Shown one piece after another: positions 27,203-36,119 of a stretch of 64,000 nucleotides of DNA (its first letter is position 1; each line of letters begins with the position of its first letter). A program made the translations under genes and the position numbers. The DNA comes from Arthrobacter mobilis. Lineage in GTDB: Bacteria; Actinomycetota; Actinomycetes; Actinomycetales; Micrococcaceae. The stretch spans positions 408,243 through 472,242 of the forward strand of contig NZ_JAAZSQ010000001.1 of NCBI RefSeq assembly GCF_012395835.1, in the 5' to 3' direction. Below the pieces are notes generated by a model that worked only from the letters and a program-made list of their open reading frames with translations, was not told the DNA's origin and did no database searches.

Positions 27203-27266
27203 CCCGTCCACTTTTCCTGGCTCTTTTCCAGTTCTTTTCCTGAGTTTCCTGACTGAAAGGGACGCC

Positions 27267-28439
27267 ATGTCCACACTCCTTGCCCCCGCGCGCCGCGGTG
27301 CCGGCACCGACCGCGGGATCTACACCTACATTTCGGTCTTCAGCGCCGTGCTGTACATGGTCCTGCTGATCGCCCCGGTCATTGCCGGGAAGCTGGTCCA
27401 GCAGTTCGGGCTGACCCCCACCGAGCTGGGCATGCTGTTCTCCCTGGAGCTGGGCGCCTTCAGCCTGGCGACCGTGCCGGCCTACCTGTGGCTGCGCCGG
27501 GTGAACCTGGTGACCGCCAGCTACGCGTTCACGGCCGTGGTCATTGCCGGCAACATTGTCTCCGGCTTCCTGGACAGCTTCGCGCTGCTGGTCGCGGCCC
27601 GCGTCATCACCTCGCTGGCAGCCGGTTCCATTACCGTCATCATCCTCACGCTCAGCGGCAGGACTTCCAACCCCAGCCGGGCCTTCGGCATCTTCGTGGT
27701 GTTCCAGCTGATCATGGGCGCCATCATCCTGGCGGTCTTCCCGGCCCTGTTCGCCGGCACCGGCGTGGGCGCGATCTACTGGACCATGGCCGCGCTCTCG
27801 GCCTGCTGCCTGACCGTGGTGCGGATGATCGACGGCGAGGTGCTGCGCCGCGAGCCGGCGGCCGCCGAGGGCGGTTCCCGGACCAAGGTGCCGGCCGGCA
27901 AGTTCGTCACGGGGCTGGCCGCCGTCCTGCTCTTCTACGTCGGCCTGAGCGGTGTCTGGTCCTTCATGGCGCAGATTGCCGGCGGTGCCGGGATCGACCT
28001 GTCCACCGTGAGCGTGGTCCTGGCCATTGCCACGGTGCCCGGCATCATCGCCCCGCTGGTGGCGACCGTGCTCGGGGACAGCCCCCGGCGCCGGATCTTC
28101 CTGCTCATCGGCTACGTCGGGCTGGCCGCCAGCGTGGCGCTGCTCTTCGGGCTCTCCGGACTCGTGCAGTTCGCTGTCGCGGCCATGATCTTCAAGTTCG
28201 CCTGGACCTTCATCCTGCCCTACCTGCTCTCATCGCTGTCCGACCTGGGCGGCGGCGGCCACGTGATGAACACCACCAACCTGATGATCGGCACCGGGTT
28301 CGCGATCGGCCCGATCCTCAGCGGGGTGCTGATCGAGTCCTCCGGAGGTTTTGGCGGCATGCTGGCCGTGTCCCTGGGCTGCACGCTGGTGTCCCTGGGC
28401 TGCGCCATGGCGATCCAGCGGAAGGCACCCTCGGCCTGA
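27267..28439 (+). CDS. MFS transporter
   Basis: A 390-residue inner-membrane protein with about 12 hydrophobic segments, consistent with the major facilitator superfamily. A short basic loop follows the second helix (LWLRRVNLV), and a longer hydrophilic loop sits in the middle (about residues 190-215). AAAGGGA precedes the ATG. It follows the amidohydrolase on the same strand, so it probably imports that enzyme's substrate or exports a product. The intergenic stretch contains three closely spaced CTTTTCC-type repeats of unknown meaning. Confidence 0.85.
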   Translation: MSTLLAPARRGAGTDRGIYTYISVFSAVLYMVLLIAPVIAGKLVQQFGLTPTELGMLFSLELGAFSLATVPAYLWLRRVNLVTASYAFTAVVIAGNIVSGFLDSFALLVAARVITSLAAGSITVIILTLSGRTSNPSRAFGIFVVFQLIMGAIILAVFPALFAGTGVGAIYWTMAALSACCLTVVRMIDGEVLRREPAAAEGGSRTKVPAGKFVTGLAAVLLFYVGLSGVWSFMAQIAGGAGIDLSTVSVVLAIATVPGIIAPLVATVLGDSPRRRIFLLIGYVGLAASVALLFGLSGLVQFAVAAMIFKFAWTFILPYLLSSLSDLGGGGHVMNTTNLMIGTGFAIGPILSGVLIESSGGFGGMLAVSLGCTLVSLGCAMAIQRKAPSA

Positions 28440-28451
28440 TCCGGCGCGGGT

Positions 28452-28479
28452 CCGCCGGGGCGGGAAACCGCCCCGGCGG
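28452..28479 (+). terminator. Hairpin terminator after the MFS gene
   Basis: A perfect 12-bp stem, CCGCCGGGGCGG / CCGCCCCGGCGG, is capped by a GAAA tetraloop, starting 13 nt after the MFS stop. There is no T-run, as in many high-GC terminators. It separates the amidohydrolase-MFS unit from sodC. Confidence 0.7.
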
Positions 28480-28609
28480 CCCTGGCCCGTCCGCCGGGGC
28501 CTTCCGGTGTCCGCCGCCCGGCGGTAGCGTCGGTAACGCGGGGATCACCGCCTGCTCCCATCGGCGGGCGGGCCCCCCGATGGTCGAGGCGACGTACGGA
28601 GGATGGATC

Positions 28610-29239
28610 ATGGGACTCAAACCGGGCAAGACCACTCTGGCGGCCGTTGGTGCGGCAGCCCTCGTGCTGGCACTGACAGGGTGCGGCGAAAAGGAGAGGC
28701 GCGGCGCCTCGTCCGGGGACATGACCGAGATCGCGCCCGCCAGCCCGACCACCACCGGTTCCTTCCCGGCCGGCGAACCGGTCGTGGCCCAGTTCAACGA
28801 GTTTGAGGATTCGGCGGCCATCACGTACAACCAGACCGTCGTCCCCAAGGGTTCCAATGTCGAGGTCCTGGTGCAGAGCCAGGGCTCCGGGACCACGGTG
28901 AGGCTTGCCGTCGAGGGACTTGAGGCCAACCGGGACTACGGCGCCCACGTGCACGTCAACGCCTGCGGCGCCGAACCGGAGCAGGCCGGTCCGCACTACC
29001 AGAACCGCAAGGACCCCAAGACCCCATCGGTCAACCCTGAGTACGCCAATCCCGAGAACGAAATCTGGCTGGATCTCTCCACCGACGATCGCGGCAATGC
29101 CGAAGCCGAAAGCACCGTCGACTGGCAGTTCCGCGAGGGTGAAGGGCAGTCGATCGTGATCCACGACATGCACACCAAGACCGGCGAGGGTGAGGCCGGC
29201 ACGGCCGGAGACCGGCTGGCCTGCGTCAATATCCGCTGA
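28610..29239 (+). CDS. sodC: Superoxide dismutase [Cu/Zn], lipoprotein
   Basis: A 209-residue extracytoplasmic enzyme that converts superoxide to oxygen and peroxide. The lipobox is LTGC, with Cys25 for membrane anchoring. The metal-binding core is present: AHVHVNACG supplies two copper His residues, AGPHYQ a bridging/zinc His, and VIHDMHT a further His. The C-terminal GDRLACVNI holds the disulfide Cys and Arg region, in the divergent form common in actinobacteria. The ATG at 28610 follows GGAGGATGG. It stands alone, convergent to the ABC exporter gene. Confidence 0.88.
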   Translation: MGLKPGKTTLAAVGAAALVLALTGCGEKERRGASSGDMTEIAPASPTTTGSFPAGEPVVAQFNEFEDSAAITYNQTVVPKGSNVEVLVQSQGSGTTVRLAVEGLEANRDYGAHVHVNACGAEPEQAGPHYQNRKDPKTPSVNPEYANPENEIWLDLSTDDRGNAEAESTVDWQFREGEGQSIVIHDMHTKTGEGEAGTAGDRLACVNIR

Positions 29240-29283
29240 CCGCGCCCCGCGCCCGCTGAAAGTCCCAGGAGGGCGGCCGCCGG

Positions 29284-31062
29284 TCAGGCCGCCAGGGCCG
29301 CGTAGCGTCCCTGGCGGCGCAGCAGGCTGTGGTGCGTGCCGTGTTCGACGACGCGGCCGGCGTCGAGCACGGCGATCTGGTCCGCGCCGCGGACGGTGGA
29401 GAGCCGGTGCGCAATGGTGATGGTGGTGCGGCCGGCGGCCAGCCGGTCGAAGGCCTCCTGCACCGCGCGCTCGGTGCGTGTGTCCAGCGCGCTGGTGGCC
29501 TCGTCGAGGATGAGCACCTGCGGATTGCGCAGCAGCGTGCGGGCGATGGCGATCCGCTGCTTTTCGCCGCCCGAGAAGCGGTGGCCGCGCGAGCCGACCA
29601 CGGTGTCGTAGCCCTCCGGCAGCGCCATGATGTGCTCGTGGATCTGCGCGTCGCGGGCGGCCTGCTCGATCTCGGCGTCGCTGGCCGCGGGCTTGGCATA
29701 GCGCAGGTTCTCGCGCACCGTGGCGTGCAGCAGGTAGGTCTCCTGGCTGACCATGCCCACTACGCGGGCCAGGTCGGCCAGGGCCATGGTGCGGATGTCC
29801 ACGCCGTCGATGGTGATCCGTCCGGAGCCGGGGTCGTGCAGCCGGGCCAGCAGGGCAGCCAGCGTGCTCTTGCCGGAGCCGGTCTGCCCGACCAGGGCCA
29901 GGGTGGTGCCCGCCGGGATGTCCAGGTCCACGCCGTCGACGGTGGGACCTGGGCCGCCGGGGTAGCCGAAGCTGACCTGCTCGAAGCGCACATGGCCGGC
30001 CAGCCTCTCCGGATCGACGTCCGCAGGCTCGGCCGGGTCGGCGATCTCCACCGGCAGGTCCAGGTACTCGAAGATGCGGGCGAACAATGCCAGCGAACTG
30101 GTCAGGCTGATGCCCACGCTCATCAGCCCCAGCAGTGGCCGGAAGAGCCCGTTCTGCAGGGCGGTGAAGGCGACCACCGTGCCGATGCTGATCTGCCCGG
30201 CGGTGGCCGGCAGCCCTGCGGCCAGGTAGATCACGGCCGGCACGGCGGCGAAGACCAGCCCCATCGTGGCCATCCGCCAGCGTCCGGCCAGTTCCGAGCG
30301 CAGCTCCAGTTCCGTCAGGCGTTCCGAGGACGCGGCGAAGCGCTCCGCCAGCGCCGGGCCGGTGCCGAGGGTCTTGCTCAGCTGGACGCCGCTGACCGAG
30401 AGGGACTCCTCGATGGTGACGTTCATGTCGGCCAGCTCGCGCTGCCGGCGGGCGGTCAGTTCCCGCCGCAAGGCGCCGACCTTCCGGGCCAGCAGCACCG
30501 CCGGGGGCATCACCAGCAGCGAGATCAGCGAGAGCTGCCAGGACAGGGCCACCATCGCCGCCAAGGTGGCGACGGCGGTGGTCAGGTTGGTCGCGATGCC
30601 GGTGGCCGTGGTGGTCACTACCGCCTGCATGCTGCCGATGTCGTTGGTGATGCGCGACTGGACTTCACCGCTGCGCGTGCGGGTGAAGAAGCCCACGGAC
30701 TGCCGCTGCAGGTGCGTGAAGACGTTAGAACGCAGCCGGTGCATGACATGCTGGCCGACGCGGGTGCTGATCCAGGTCTGCAGGATGCCGAACGCGGCGC
30801 TGGCGACGGCGACCGCCAGCATCCCGGCCGTGAGCAGGACCAGCAGCCGCAGGTCGCGTTCGGGCAGCGCTGTATCGATGACGGCCCGAAGCAGGAACGG
30901 TGCGGCCATCGAGACAGCCGAGGATGCCACGATGATGGCGGTGACCAGGACCAGCTGCCAGCGGTAGGCGGCGAAGAGGCCGGCGATGCGCCGCAGGGAC
31001 ACATGGCTGGCCTGCTCCCGCTCCGCTGCGGTGGGAGGCTGCGGCGGGCGGCCGCTTTTCAT
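29284..31062 (-). CDS. ABC transporter, fused permease and ATP-binding protein (multidrug exporter type)
   Basis: A 592-residue half-transporter. It has six hydrophobic segments in the N-terminal half and an ABC ATPase domain in the C-terminal half, with Walker A GQTGSGKST, the signature FSGGEKQR, Walker B VLILDEATSALD and a switch His in IAHRLST. It probably works as a homodimer exporting hydrophobic compounds or lipids. The start at 31062 is chosen because the upstream in-frame codons reach into the operator at 31136-31156. The divergent marR gene and shared operator indicate drug- or ligand-responsive control. Confidence 0.9.
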   Translation of the reverse strand: MKSGRPPQPPTAAEREQASHVSLRRIAGLFAAYRWQLVLVTAIIVASSAVSMAAPFLLRAVIDTALPERDLRLLVLLTAGMLAVAVASAAFGILQTWISTRVGQHVMHRLRSNVFTHLQRQSVGFFTRTRSGEVQSRITNDIGSMQAVVTTTATGIATNLTTAVATLAAMVALSWQLSLISLLVMPPAVLLARKVGALRRELTARRQRELADMNVTIEESLSVSGVQLSKTLGTGPALAERFAASSERLTELELRSELAGRWRMATMGLVFAAVPAVIYLAAGLPATAGQISIGTVVAFTALQNGLFRPLLGLMSVGISLTSSLALFARIFEYLDLPVEIADPAEPADVDPERLAGHVRFEQVSFGYPGGPGPTVDGVDLDIPAGTTLALVGQTGSGKSTLAALLARLHDPGSGRITIDGVDIRTMALADLARVVGMVSQETYLLHATVRENLRYAKPAASDAEIEQAARDAQIHEHIMALPEGYDTVVGSRGHRFSGGEKQRIAIARTLLRNPQVLILDEATSALDTRTERAVQEAFDRLAAGRTTITIAHRLSTVRGADQIAVLDAGRVVEHGTHHSLLRRQGRYAALAA

Positions 31063-31135
31063 GCCGGCGGGTTCCGTGGGAACCACCCCTTTCTGGCACA
31101 TGCCGGGCGGCCGGAGCCGCCGGTGAACGAAATGC

Positions 31136-31156
31136 TGAGGATACCTCACTATGAGG
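31136..31156. promoter_or_regulatory. Three-half-site operator between ABC exporter and marR
   Basis: TGAGG-N3-CCTCA-N3-TGAGG gives two overlapping perfect 13-bp palindromes with half-sites exactly 8 nt apart. It lies 32 nt before the marR start and about 75 nt before the likely exporter start. This is the expected place for MarR-type autoregulation of a divergent gene pair. Confidence 0.7.
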
Positions 31157-31187
31157 CTACAACCATGCCGGCTGTTAGGCTATTCCC

Positions 31188-31601
31188 GTGGCCGACGAAA
31201 ACCTGCTGGATTCCTTCTGGGCCGTGGCCCGGCAGCTGCGGCGACGCTCGCGCGAGGCGCTGGCACCTTGGGACGTTTCGCCATCGCAGTCGCGTGCGCT
31301 GGGCGTGCTGCGCCGGCACGGGCCGCTGCGCCTGGGCGAGCTGTCCGAGCGCCTGCACATCGTGCCGCGCTCGGCGACCGAGGTGGTGGATGGGCTGCAG
31401 GAGCGCGGCTGGTGCGTGCGCGAGCCGGACCCGGCCGACCGGCGGGCCACGGTCGTCTCGCTGACCGAGGCCGGCCGGGCGCTGGCCGATGCCATCCGTG
31501 CCGCCCAGCAGGAGCAGGCGCGGAACTACTTCGGCGTGCTGGGCACGGACGAGCGCGCCGAGCTGGCGGCCCTCCTTGACCGGCTTGTCGGCAACCCGTA
31601 G
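31188..31601 (+). CDS. MarR-family transcriptional regulator
   Basis: A 137-residue winged-helix dimeric repressor. The DNA-binding core is LGELSERLHIVPRSATEVVDGLQERGWC, followed by the wing motif with the conserved D-P-A-D-R-R-A. N- and C-terminal helices form the dimer interface. The GTG start lies 32 nt after the three-half-site operator, which fits autorepression. The divergent ABC exporter is the probable target. The ligand is unknown. Confidence 0.92.
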   Translation: MADENLLDSFWAVARQLRRRSREALAPWDVSPSQSRALGVLRRHGPLRLGELSERLHIVPRSATEVVDGLQERGWCVREPDPADRRATVVSLTEAGRALADAIRAAQQEQARNYFGVLGTDERAELAALLDRLVGNP

Positions 31602-31634
31602 GGCGGCGCGCGCCGGCGGCGGGACAGCACAGCG

Positions 31635-32117
31635 CTAGTTCGGCAGTGCTTCCCTCAGCTCCAGGACCCCGGCATCCATGGCCTGCCCGCAGGTTTGGCC
31701 GTTGGGGCAGACCGACACGGAAGCCCTGGCCACCGCCTCGCCCTCGCGGAAGGCGTAGAAGCCGCCGCCCGCGACCACCAACAGGTCCTCGGTCTGCGAG
31801 CTGCCGGTGCACGTGCCCGGGCCGGTGAAACCGGTTCCAGTGGCGGTACGGCCCTCCTCAACGACCTGGGCCAGCTCCACGAACATGTTGTAGCTTTCCC
31901 CGGCGGTGCATTGGAAGGTGACAGTGATCGAGGTGCCGGCGCCGCCGGCCAGCAGCCCGGCGTCCTCCGGCAGCTCGATGCTGAGGCCGGGGGCGGCGGT
32001 TGTGGCCGGACCGGCGGTGGCTGCAGCGGCGGGGGACGCACCGCAGAGCAGGCCAAGAATCATTGCGGATCCGGCCAGGCCGGAGAGGGGGAGGGTTCTC
32101 ATGATGGTTGTCGACAT
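31635..32117 (-). CDS. Secreted hypothetical protein
   Basis: A 160-residue protein with an N-terminal signal peptide (hydrophobic core about residues 10-27, cleavage after an AAAA-type site). Four Cys occur in the mature part: FQCTAG, GTCTGS, SVCPNG and QTCGQA. They could form two disulfides in a beta-rich domain. The length and composition resemble small secreted actinobacterial proteins, but no family is recognised. It is convergent with marR. Confidence 0.6.
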   Translation of the reverse strand: MSTTIMRTLPLSGLAGSAMILGLLCGASPAAAATAGPATTAAPGLSIELPEDAGLLAGGAGTSITVTFQCTAGESYNMFVELAQVVEEGRTATGTGFTGPGTCTGSSQTEDLLVVAGGGFYAFREGEAVARASVSVCPNGQTCGQAMDAGVLELREALPN

Positions 32118-32265
32118 TCACGTTGAGCGGATAATCGTCGGGACGCCCGGGAAGGCATGGTCCGCCGGGGCGGAGCAGCGCGGCTGAAGAGCCAGTGGCC
32201 CTATTGTAGGGGTGCAGCCGTTATCCGGCACTCCTGCGCCAACCTGCCGGCGGCAGGCATCCGGC

Positions 32266-32829
32266 TCACGGCAGCCGCCAGCCGCCGTAGGCCGCACCCG
32301 GGTCCGGCGGCGGGAGCGGCACCCCGCACACAGACCGGAACTCGTCTTCGTCGGCGAGCGCGACGTGCAGCCGGCCCCCACCCTCCCGGCTCTGCCGCAG
32401 GACCAGCAGCAGGCCGGTGCAGGAGGGGGCATGCGGGACGGGCGCCTGGCGGGCAAAAGGCAGCCAGCCGCCGCCGGTGGCGGTGATGCCGGGCAGCCGC
32501 AGGGCGGGTGGTACTGCCAGCCAGGCTTGGGGCCGGTCCGTCCCGGCAGGCTGTCCGCCGACGGCGTCGAGCCACCCGCCGCTCCCGGTAGCCGCCAGGA
32601 TGCCGACGTCGGCGGAGGCTCCGGGGGTCGGCAGGAAGCCGATCCAGAATGCCTCGCCGGCAGGGGAGGGGAGCAGGATCCGCTCCGGTCCGGCCGGGCA
32701 GACCGGCAGGGCTCCCAGGCTGGTGGGCAGGGCGTCCAGGACCGCGGCGGCGGGGTACAGGTAGCGCTGGAAGGAGACCGACAGTCCCGCGGCGAGCGGA
32801 TACTCGTAGACTGCGCCCTGTTGGTTCAT
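32266..32829 (-). CDS. Hypothetical protein, last gene of the metalloprotease-caspase operon
   Basis: A 187-residue protein rich in Pro, Gly and Ala, with no recognised domain, signal peptide or membrane helix. Its ATG overlaps the stop of the caspase-like gene (ATGA), so its production should be tied to that of the protease. Possible roles are regulator, adaptor or substrate of the protease; this is inference from position only. The repeated GW motifs near the middle and C terminus suggest a compact beta fold. Confidence 0.65.
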   Translation of the reverse strand: MNQQGAVYEYPLAAGLSVSFQRYLYPAAAVLDALPTSLGALPVCPAGPERILLPSPAGEAFWIGFLPTPGASADVGILAATGSGGWLDAVGGQPAGTDRPQAWLAVPPALRLPGITATGGGWLPFARQAPVPHAPSCTGLLLVLRQSREGGGRLHVALADEDEFRSVCGVPLPPPDPGAAYGGWRLP

Positions 32830-35213
32830 GGCCGCGGCGGTGCTTTGGTTCGTTCCTGCCACAGGGCCGCCAGGGCGGATGCCGGCAGGGCCAGGTTCAT
32901 GGCCTCGCGGCGGATCTTGTCCGGAGGCTGGTTTTGGGCCAGCTTCCGGCTGCTGCGCTTGAGCCACTGCCGCAGCTGGCCAAGGTGCGCCTTCCGCGTG
33001 GGTTCGTCGGTGGCCCAGACAAAATACGGCCCCTCGCTGGCCGCCGCCTGCACGCGCTGCCACAGGCCAAGCGGTACCAGCTCCGGATTCGCATAGCTGT
33101 ATTCGGCCAGCAGCCGCCAGCTGGCCTCGAACAGGGGCGGCACGGTGACCGGCTGCTGCCGGCGCAGCTGCGGATCCGCACAGCACAGGGACAGGGCCTC
33201 GACGTCGGACTGGCCGGTGCCCAGGGCCGAGCGCAGCCGGACCACGGCGGCGTCGAATACCGCCGCGTCCTCCGGCCGCATCCCGTTGGCGGCTTTCGCC
33301 GCGCGCAGCAGCAGATGCGCCCCGATGATCCCGGCAATCGGATCGTCGTAGTCCTGGAGCAGCAGCCGCTGCAGTTCGGACCCGCGGTTCCGGTAGAGCG
33401 GGTTCCGGCCCTGGGCCAGGCCGATCCGGGCGGCCTCGATGACCTGCTCGTCGCGGGCCGGCAGTGGCCCGGAACCGGCCTTGCGCAGGAAGACGGCGGC
33501 GTCCCGGACCGGTGCAGTGTCTTCGCTCTCCAGTCCCGGTACCGGCCCGGCGGCGCGTTCGAGGGCGATGCTGGTGACATATCCAGGGCAGGCGGGCACG
33601 GTGGCTTCGAGCGTGCGGCCGTCGGGCAGCGTGCCGCGAAGATAGTACGTGCCGGGTCCGACCTCCTGTTCCCATACCGACTCCGGCCCGAGGCCTGCCG
33701 GGGCGGGGCGGGGGCCGGAGTCGGCCAGCCGCGCGAAGACCGTACCCGCGGAATCGATCAGTTCAAGGCCTGCCAGCGGCTGCCAGCCGGACACCAGCCC
33801 GCCGGCCACATCCGCCGGGACATAGCGGGCCAGCACCGAAATGGCGGCCCGGTCCGCCCCCAGGTCCGCGAACCGGCCGCGCTCCGGACCGGCGCCCCGG
33901 GGCAGCCCTGCGTCCTCCGGCAAGGTGGCGGGGCTGGCCAGCGGCGGGGCCGGTGCCGGGTGGTTGTCCAGGTCGCCGTCCAGCAGCACCACGTGTTCAC
34001 GCATCGAGCTGACGTCCCGGCCGAATTCGGTACGGATCTTGTAGACCCCGGGCATGTCCCGCTCGCGAAGCGAACCGGTGTCGCTGAAGACCAGCCGCAG
34101 GGCATAGTCCGTGACCAGGATGGAGGCCGCCGGATTGTCCGCGGTGACCTCGATCCGGTGCAGCGCGAACGGGTCCGCCGGCCGCACCGGCGGGCCGGTG
34201 TCCCGGATCTGTTCGGCCACCTCGCCGGCACCGCTGACCTGGAAGCCATGGCGCAGGCCCAGCGCGGGGACCTCGGCCACGTACAGGCCCCGGACCAAAG
34301 CGCCGGTCCAGGTGGCGGAACCGAGGGTCCCGGCGACGGCGGGGATATGGGGCCTGCCGGTCCAGAGCAGGAATTCCTTCCCGGCCGCCGCCTCCGGAAA
34401 GGTCAGGACGGTGCGGAACGTCGGCCGCTCGGGCAGCCGTGTGAAGGTAATGCCCTCATCCGTGCGGATGAACGGGTGCAGGTCCACCGCGGAGGCGGAC
34501 CTGACGCTTTCGGGCAGGAACTCGGGCATGGCATTGTGCAGGAAGGATTTCAGGCTTTCCCCGGTGACCTGGCCGCGGTCGTTCGCCGCCGCCCCCCGCA
34601 GGCCCTGCAGCAGCGTCCAGCTGAACACCCCGTGGACCTGGCCGTCGGCCATCGGGTGCTCCAGGGCGCTTTTGGTCTGCGCCGCCACGCCCACGAACAT
34701 GGGCCCGGGGACCCCGTTCGCCGTGCCCAGCCGCAGTGCAGGCTCGCTGATGGTGATGGACTGCTGGTAGGTCATGCAGCAGTCCATCCACAGCACATAC
34801 TCCCGGAAGCGCAGCGCCTGGCGGAAGCCGCGCAGCCAGTCGAAGGCATAGACGTAGGCGGGCAGCATCGAGCTGGCCTCGGCGGTGAAGAGCGCGCCTT
34901 CTTCCAGCACCGGGGCAAAGCCGTGCCCCGAAAAGTACAGGTACAGCCGGTCACCCTTCACCTCGCGCGTCTGTTCCCCGATCCACAGCAGCGCATTGTG
35001 CACCCGGGACATGTCCGGTTCCGGATTGTCCGGGGTCAGCGGCCCCAGGTCCGCCTGGCGGATGAGCTTGACGTTCTCCGGCGGCACGCCGCCGCCGTCC
35101 GGGTCGACGAGCCAGCCGTAGATATCCTGCGCGTCGCGGTCCGGGCCCTGCAGTTCCTGCAGCGCGAACCTGGGATAGCGGGCGATGCCCACCACCACCG
35201 CATAGTCGGCCAT
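32826..35213 (-). CDS. Caspase-like (metacaspase/C14-type) peptidase with long C-terminal region
   Basis: A 795-residue protein beginning with a caspase-hemoglobinase fold: ADYAVVVGIARY as the first strand, catalytic His97 in YFSGHG, and catalytic Cys in LWMDCC (Cys145 or Cys146, after Asp144). The domain extends to about residue 250 and includes a VFSWTLLQGL helix. Two apparently beta-rich regions (about 280-430 and 470-600) follow, then a helical C-terminal part (about 640-795) ending in a basic helix. No signal peptide or membrane helix is seen, so it should act in the cytoplasm. It starts 17 nt after the metalloprotease gene and overlaps the next gene by 4 nt. In bacteria such proteases often serve in conflict or regulated self-damage systems; this has not been shown for this one. 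Confidence 0.85.
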   Translation of the reverse strand: MADYAVVVGIARYPRFALQELQGPDRDAQDIYGWLVDPDGGGVPPENVKLIRQADLGPLTPDNPEPDMSRVHNALLWIGEQTREVKGDRLYLYFSGHGFAPVLEEGALFTAEASSMLPAYVYAFDWLRGFRQALRFREYVLWMDCCMTYQQSITISEPALRLGTANGVPGPMFVGVAAQTKSALEHPMADGQVHGVFSWTLLQGLRGAAANDRGQVTGESLKSFLHNAMPEFLPESVRSASAVDLHPFIRTDEGITFTRLPERPTFRTVLTFPEAAAGKEFLLWTGRPHIPAVAGTLGSATWTGALVRGLYVAEVPALGLRHGFQVSGAGEVAEQIRDTGPPVRPADPFALHRIEVTADNPAASILVTDYALRLVFSDTGSLRERDMPGVYKIRTEFGRDVSSMREHVVLLDGDLDNHPAPAPPLASPATLPEDAGLPRGAGPERGRFADLGADRAAISVLARYVPADVAGGLVSGWQPLAGLELIDSAGTVFARLADSGPRPAPAGLGPESVWEQEVGPGTYYLRGTLPDGRTLEATVPACPGYVTSIALERAAGPVPGLESEDTAPVRDAAVFLRKAGSGPLPARDEQVIEAARIGLAQGRNPLYRNRGSELQRLLLQDYDDPIAGIIGAHLLLRAAKAANGMRPEDAAVFDAAVVRLRSALGTGQSDVEALSLCCADPQLRRQQPVTVPPLFEASWRLLAEYSYANPELVPLGLWQRVQAAASEGPYFVWATDEPTRKAHLGQLRQWLKRSSRKLAQNQPPDKIRREAMNLALPASALAALWQERTKAPPRP

Positions 35214-35230
35214 TGACGCCCGCCTGCCGC

Positions 35231-35917
35231 TCACCAGGGATAGGCCGTACGGATGAACTCCTTGTCGGTCTCCGACAGGCCGCTGTTCAGGCCTGCCGAG
35301 AATCCGTCGGTGGTCCAGGACGCCGGGATCGGGTACATCATGATGGACGAGCTGTCGGTGTCCGTGGCGGACAGTTCCGCCGGATCGTAGCGCTTGAAGA
35401 TGTTGTGCTCGATCGTCTCCAGGTCCCACCTGTTCGGCGGCCCCGACAGGTCGGCAATGACGGCGGCGCGGTTCCAGTTGATCGGCCGCTGGGGGTTCTG
35501 GTGTTCGTGGATCAGCCCGATGGCGTGCCCGAATTCGTGCAGCACCACCCGGCGCAGTTCGTCGTCGTCCGAATCCGGGGTCAGCCAGCCGTAGTTCATG
35601 GTCGGTTCGGAGACCGGGATGTGCTGGGCATGGGTGCCCAGGTAGGACCAGGAGCCGTTGCCCTGTTCGAAGGTGATGCGGATATCGCCGTCGGTGTCCT
35701 CCGCCCGGTTGAACTCCAGGTTCGCCAGGTCCGGCCCGGTCCATTCGCGGGCCACCTCCAGCACCCGCCGCTGCAGGTCCGGATCGCCTTCGAGGAACTG
35801 GACCTTGAGGGTGGAGACGTTCCAGCGGGATTCATTCAACAGCGCCGCCTTGGTATTGCCTGCGGGCGGGGCCGCCGTGCGGATGGTGCAGAAATGGTTC
35901 TGGTTGGTCGTGGCCAT
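35231..35917 (-). CDS. Metzincin-type zinc metalloprotease, first gene of the protease operon
   Basis: A 228-residue protein with the zinc motif HEFGHAIGLIH (His127, Glu128, His131, His137), followed by EHQNP as in astacin-like M12 enzymes. A Met-turn (SIMMYP) lies about 60 residues later. The C terminus has SETDKEFIRTAYP, which matches the LS-x-x-D ending of this group. There is no signal peptide, which is unusual because most metzincins are secreted. GGGAG precedes the ATG. It is followed closely by the caspase-like gene; together they look like a two-protease module. Confidence 0.85.
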   Translation of the reverse strand: MATTNQNHFCTIRTAAPPAGNTKAALLNESRWNVSTLKVQFLEGDPDLQRRVLEVAREWTGPDLANLEFNRAEDTDGDIRITFEQGNGSWSYLGTHAQHIPVSEPTMNYGWLTPDSDDDELRRVVLHEFGHAIGLIHEHQNPQRPINWNRAAVIADLSGPPNRWDLETIEHNIFKRYDPAELSATDTDSSSIMMYPIPASWTTDGFSAGLNSGLSETDKEFIRTAYPW

Positions 35918-36119
35918 GGTGCTCCCTGCCTTGCTCCGGGGTTGGTACGGCTTGGTGTAGCGCACTGCCGTTACTGTGCCGTTACGGCCCCGCTGCCCGC
36001 CGCCGCCGGTCCGGGCTGTAACGGCGCAGTAACGCGGCCCGGCTAGGGTGGCAGCGCGCCCGGACCTGCTGCTTCCCTGGCAGCTGCTGCCGGGCCCGGG
36101 GACGCCCGAGGAGGCACGC

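Noticed and set aside
27211-27241. CRISPR-like short repeats
   Set aside because: Only three 6-7-base pyrimidine repeats without unique spacers of regular length.
32826-35213. CHAT protease instead of metacaspase-type
   Set aside because: The His motif YFSGHG and Cys motif LWMDCC near the N terminus, with the VVVGIARY first strand, fit the C14 metacaspase-like arrangement. CHAT proteins usually carry the domain at the C terminus.
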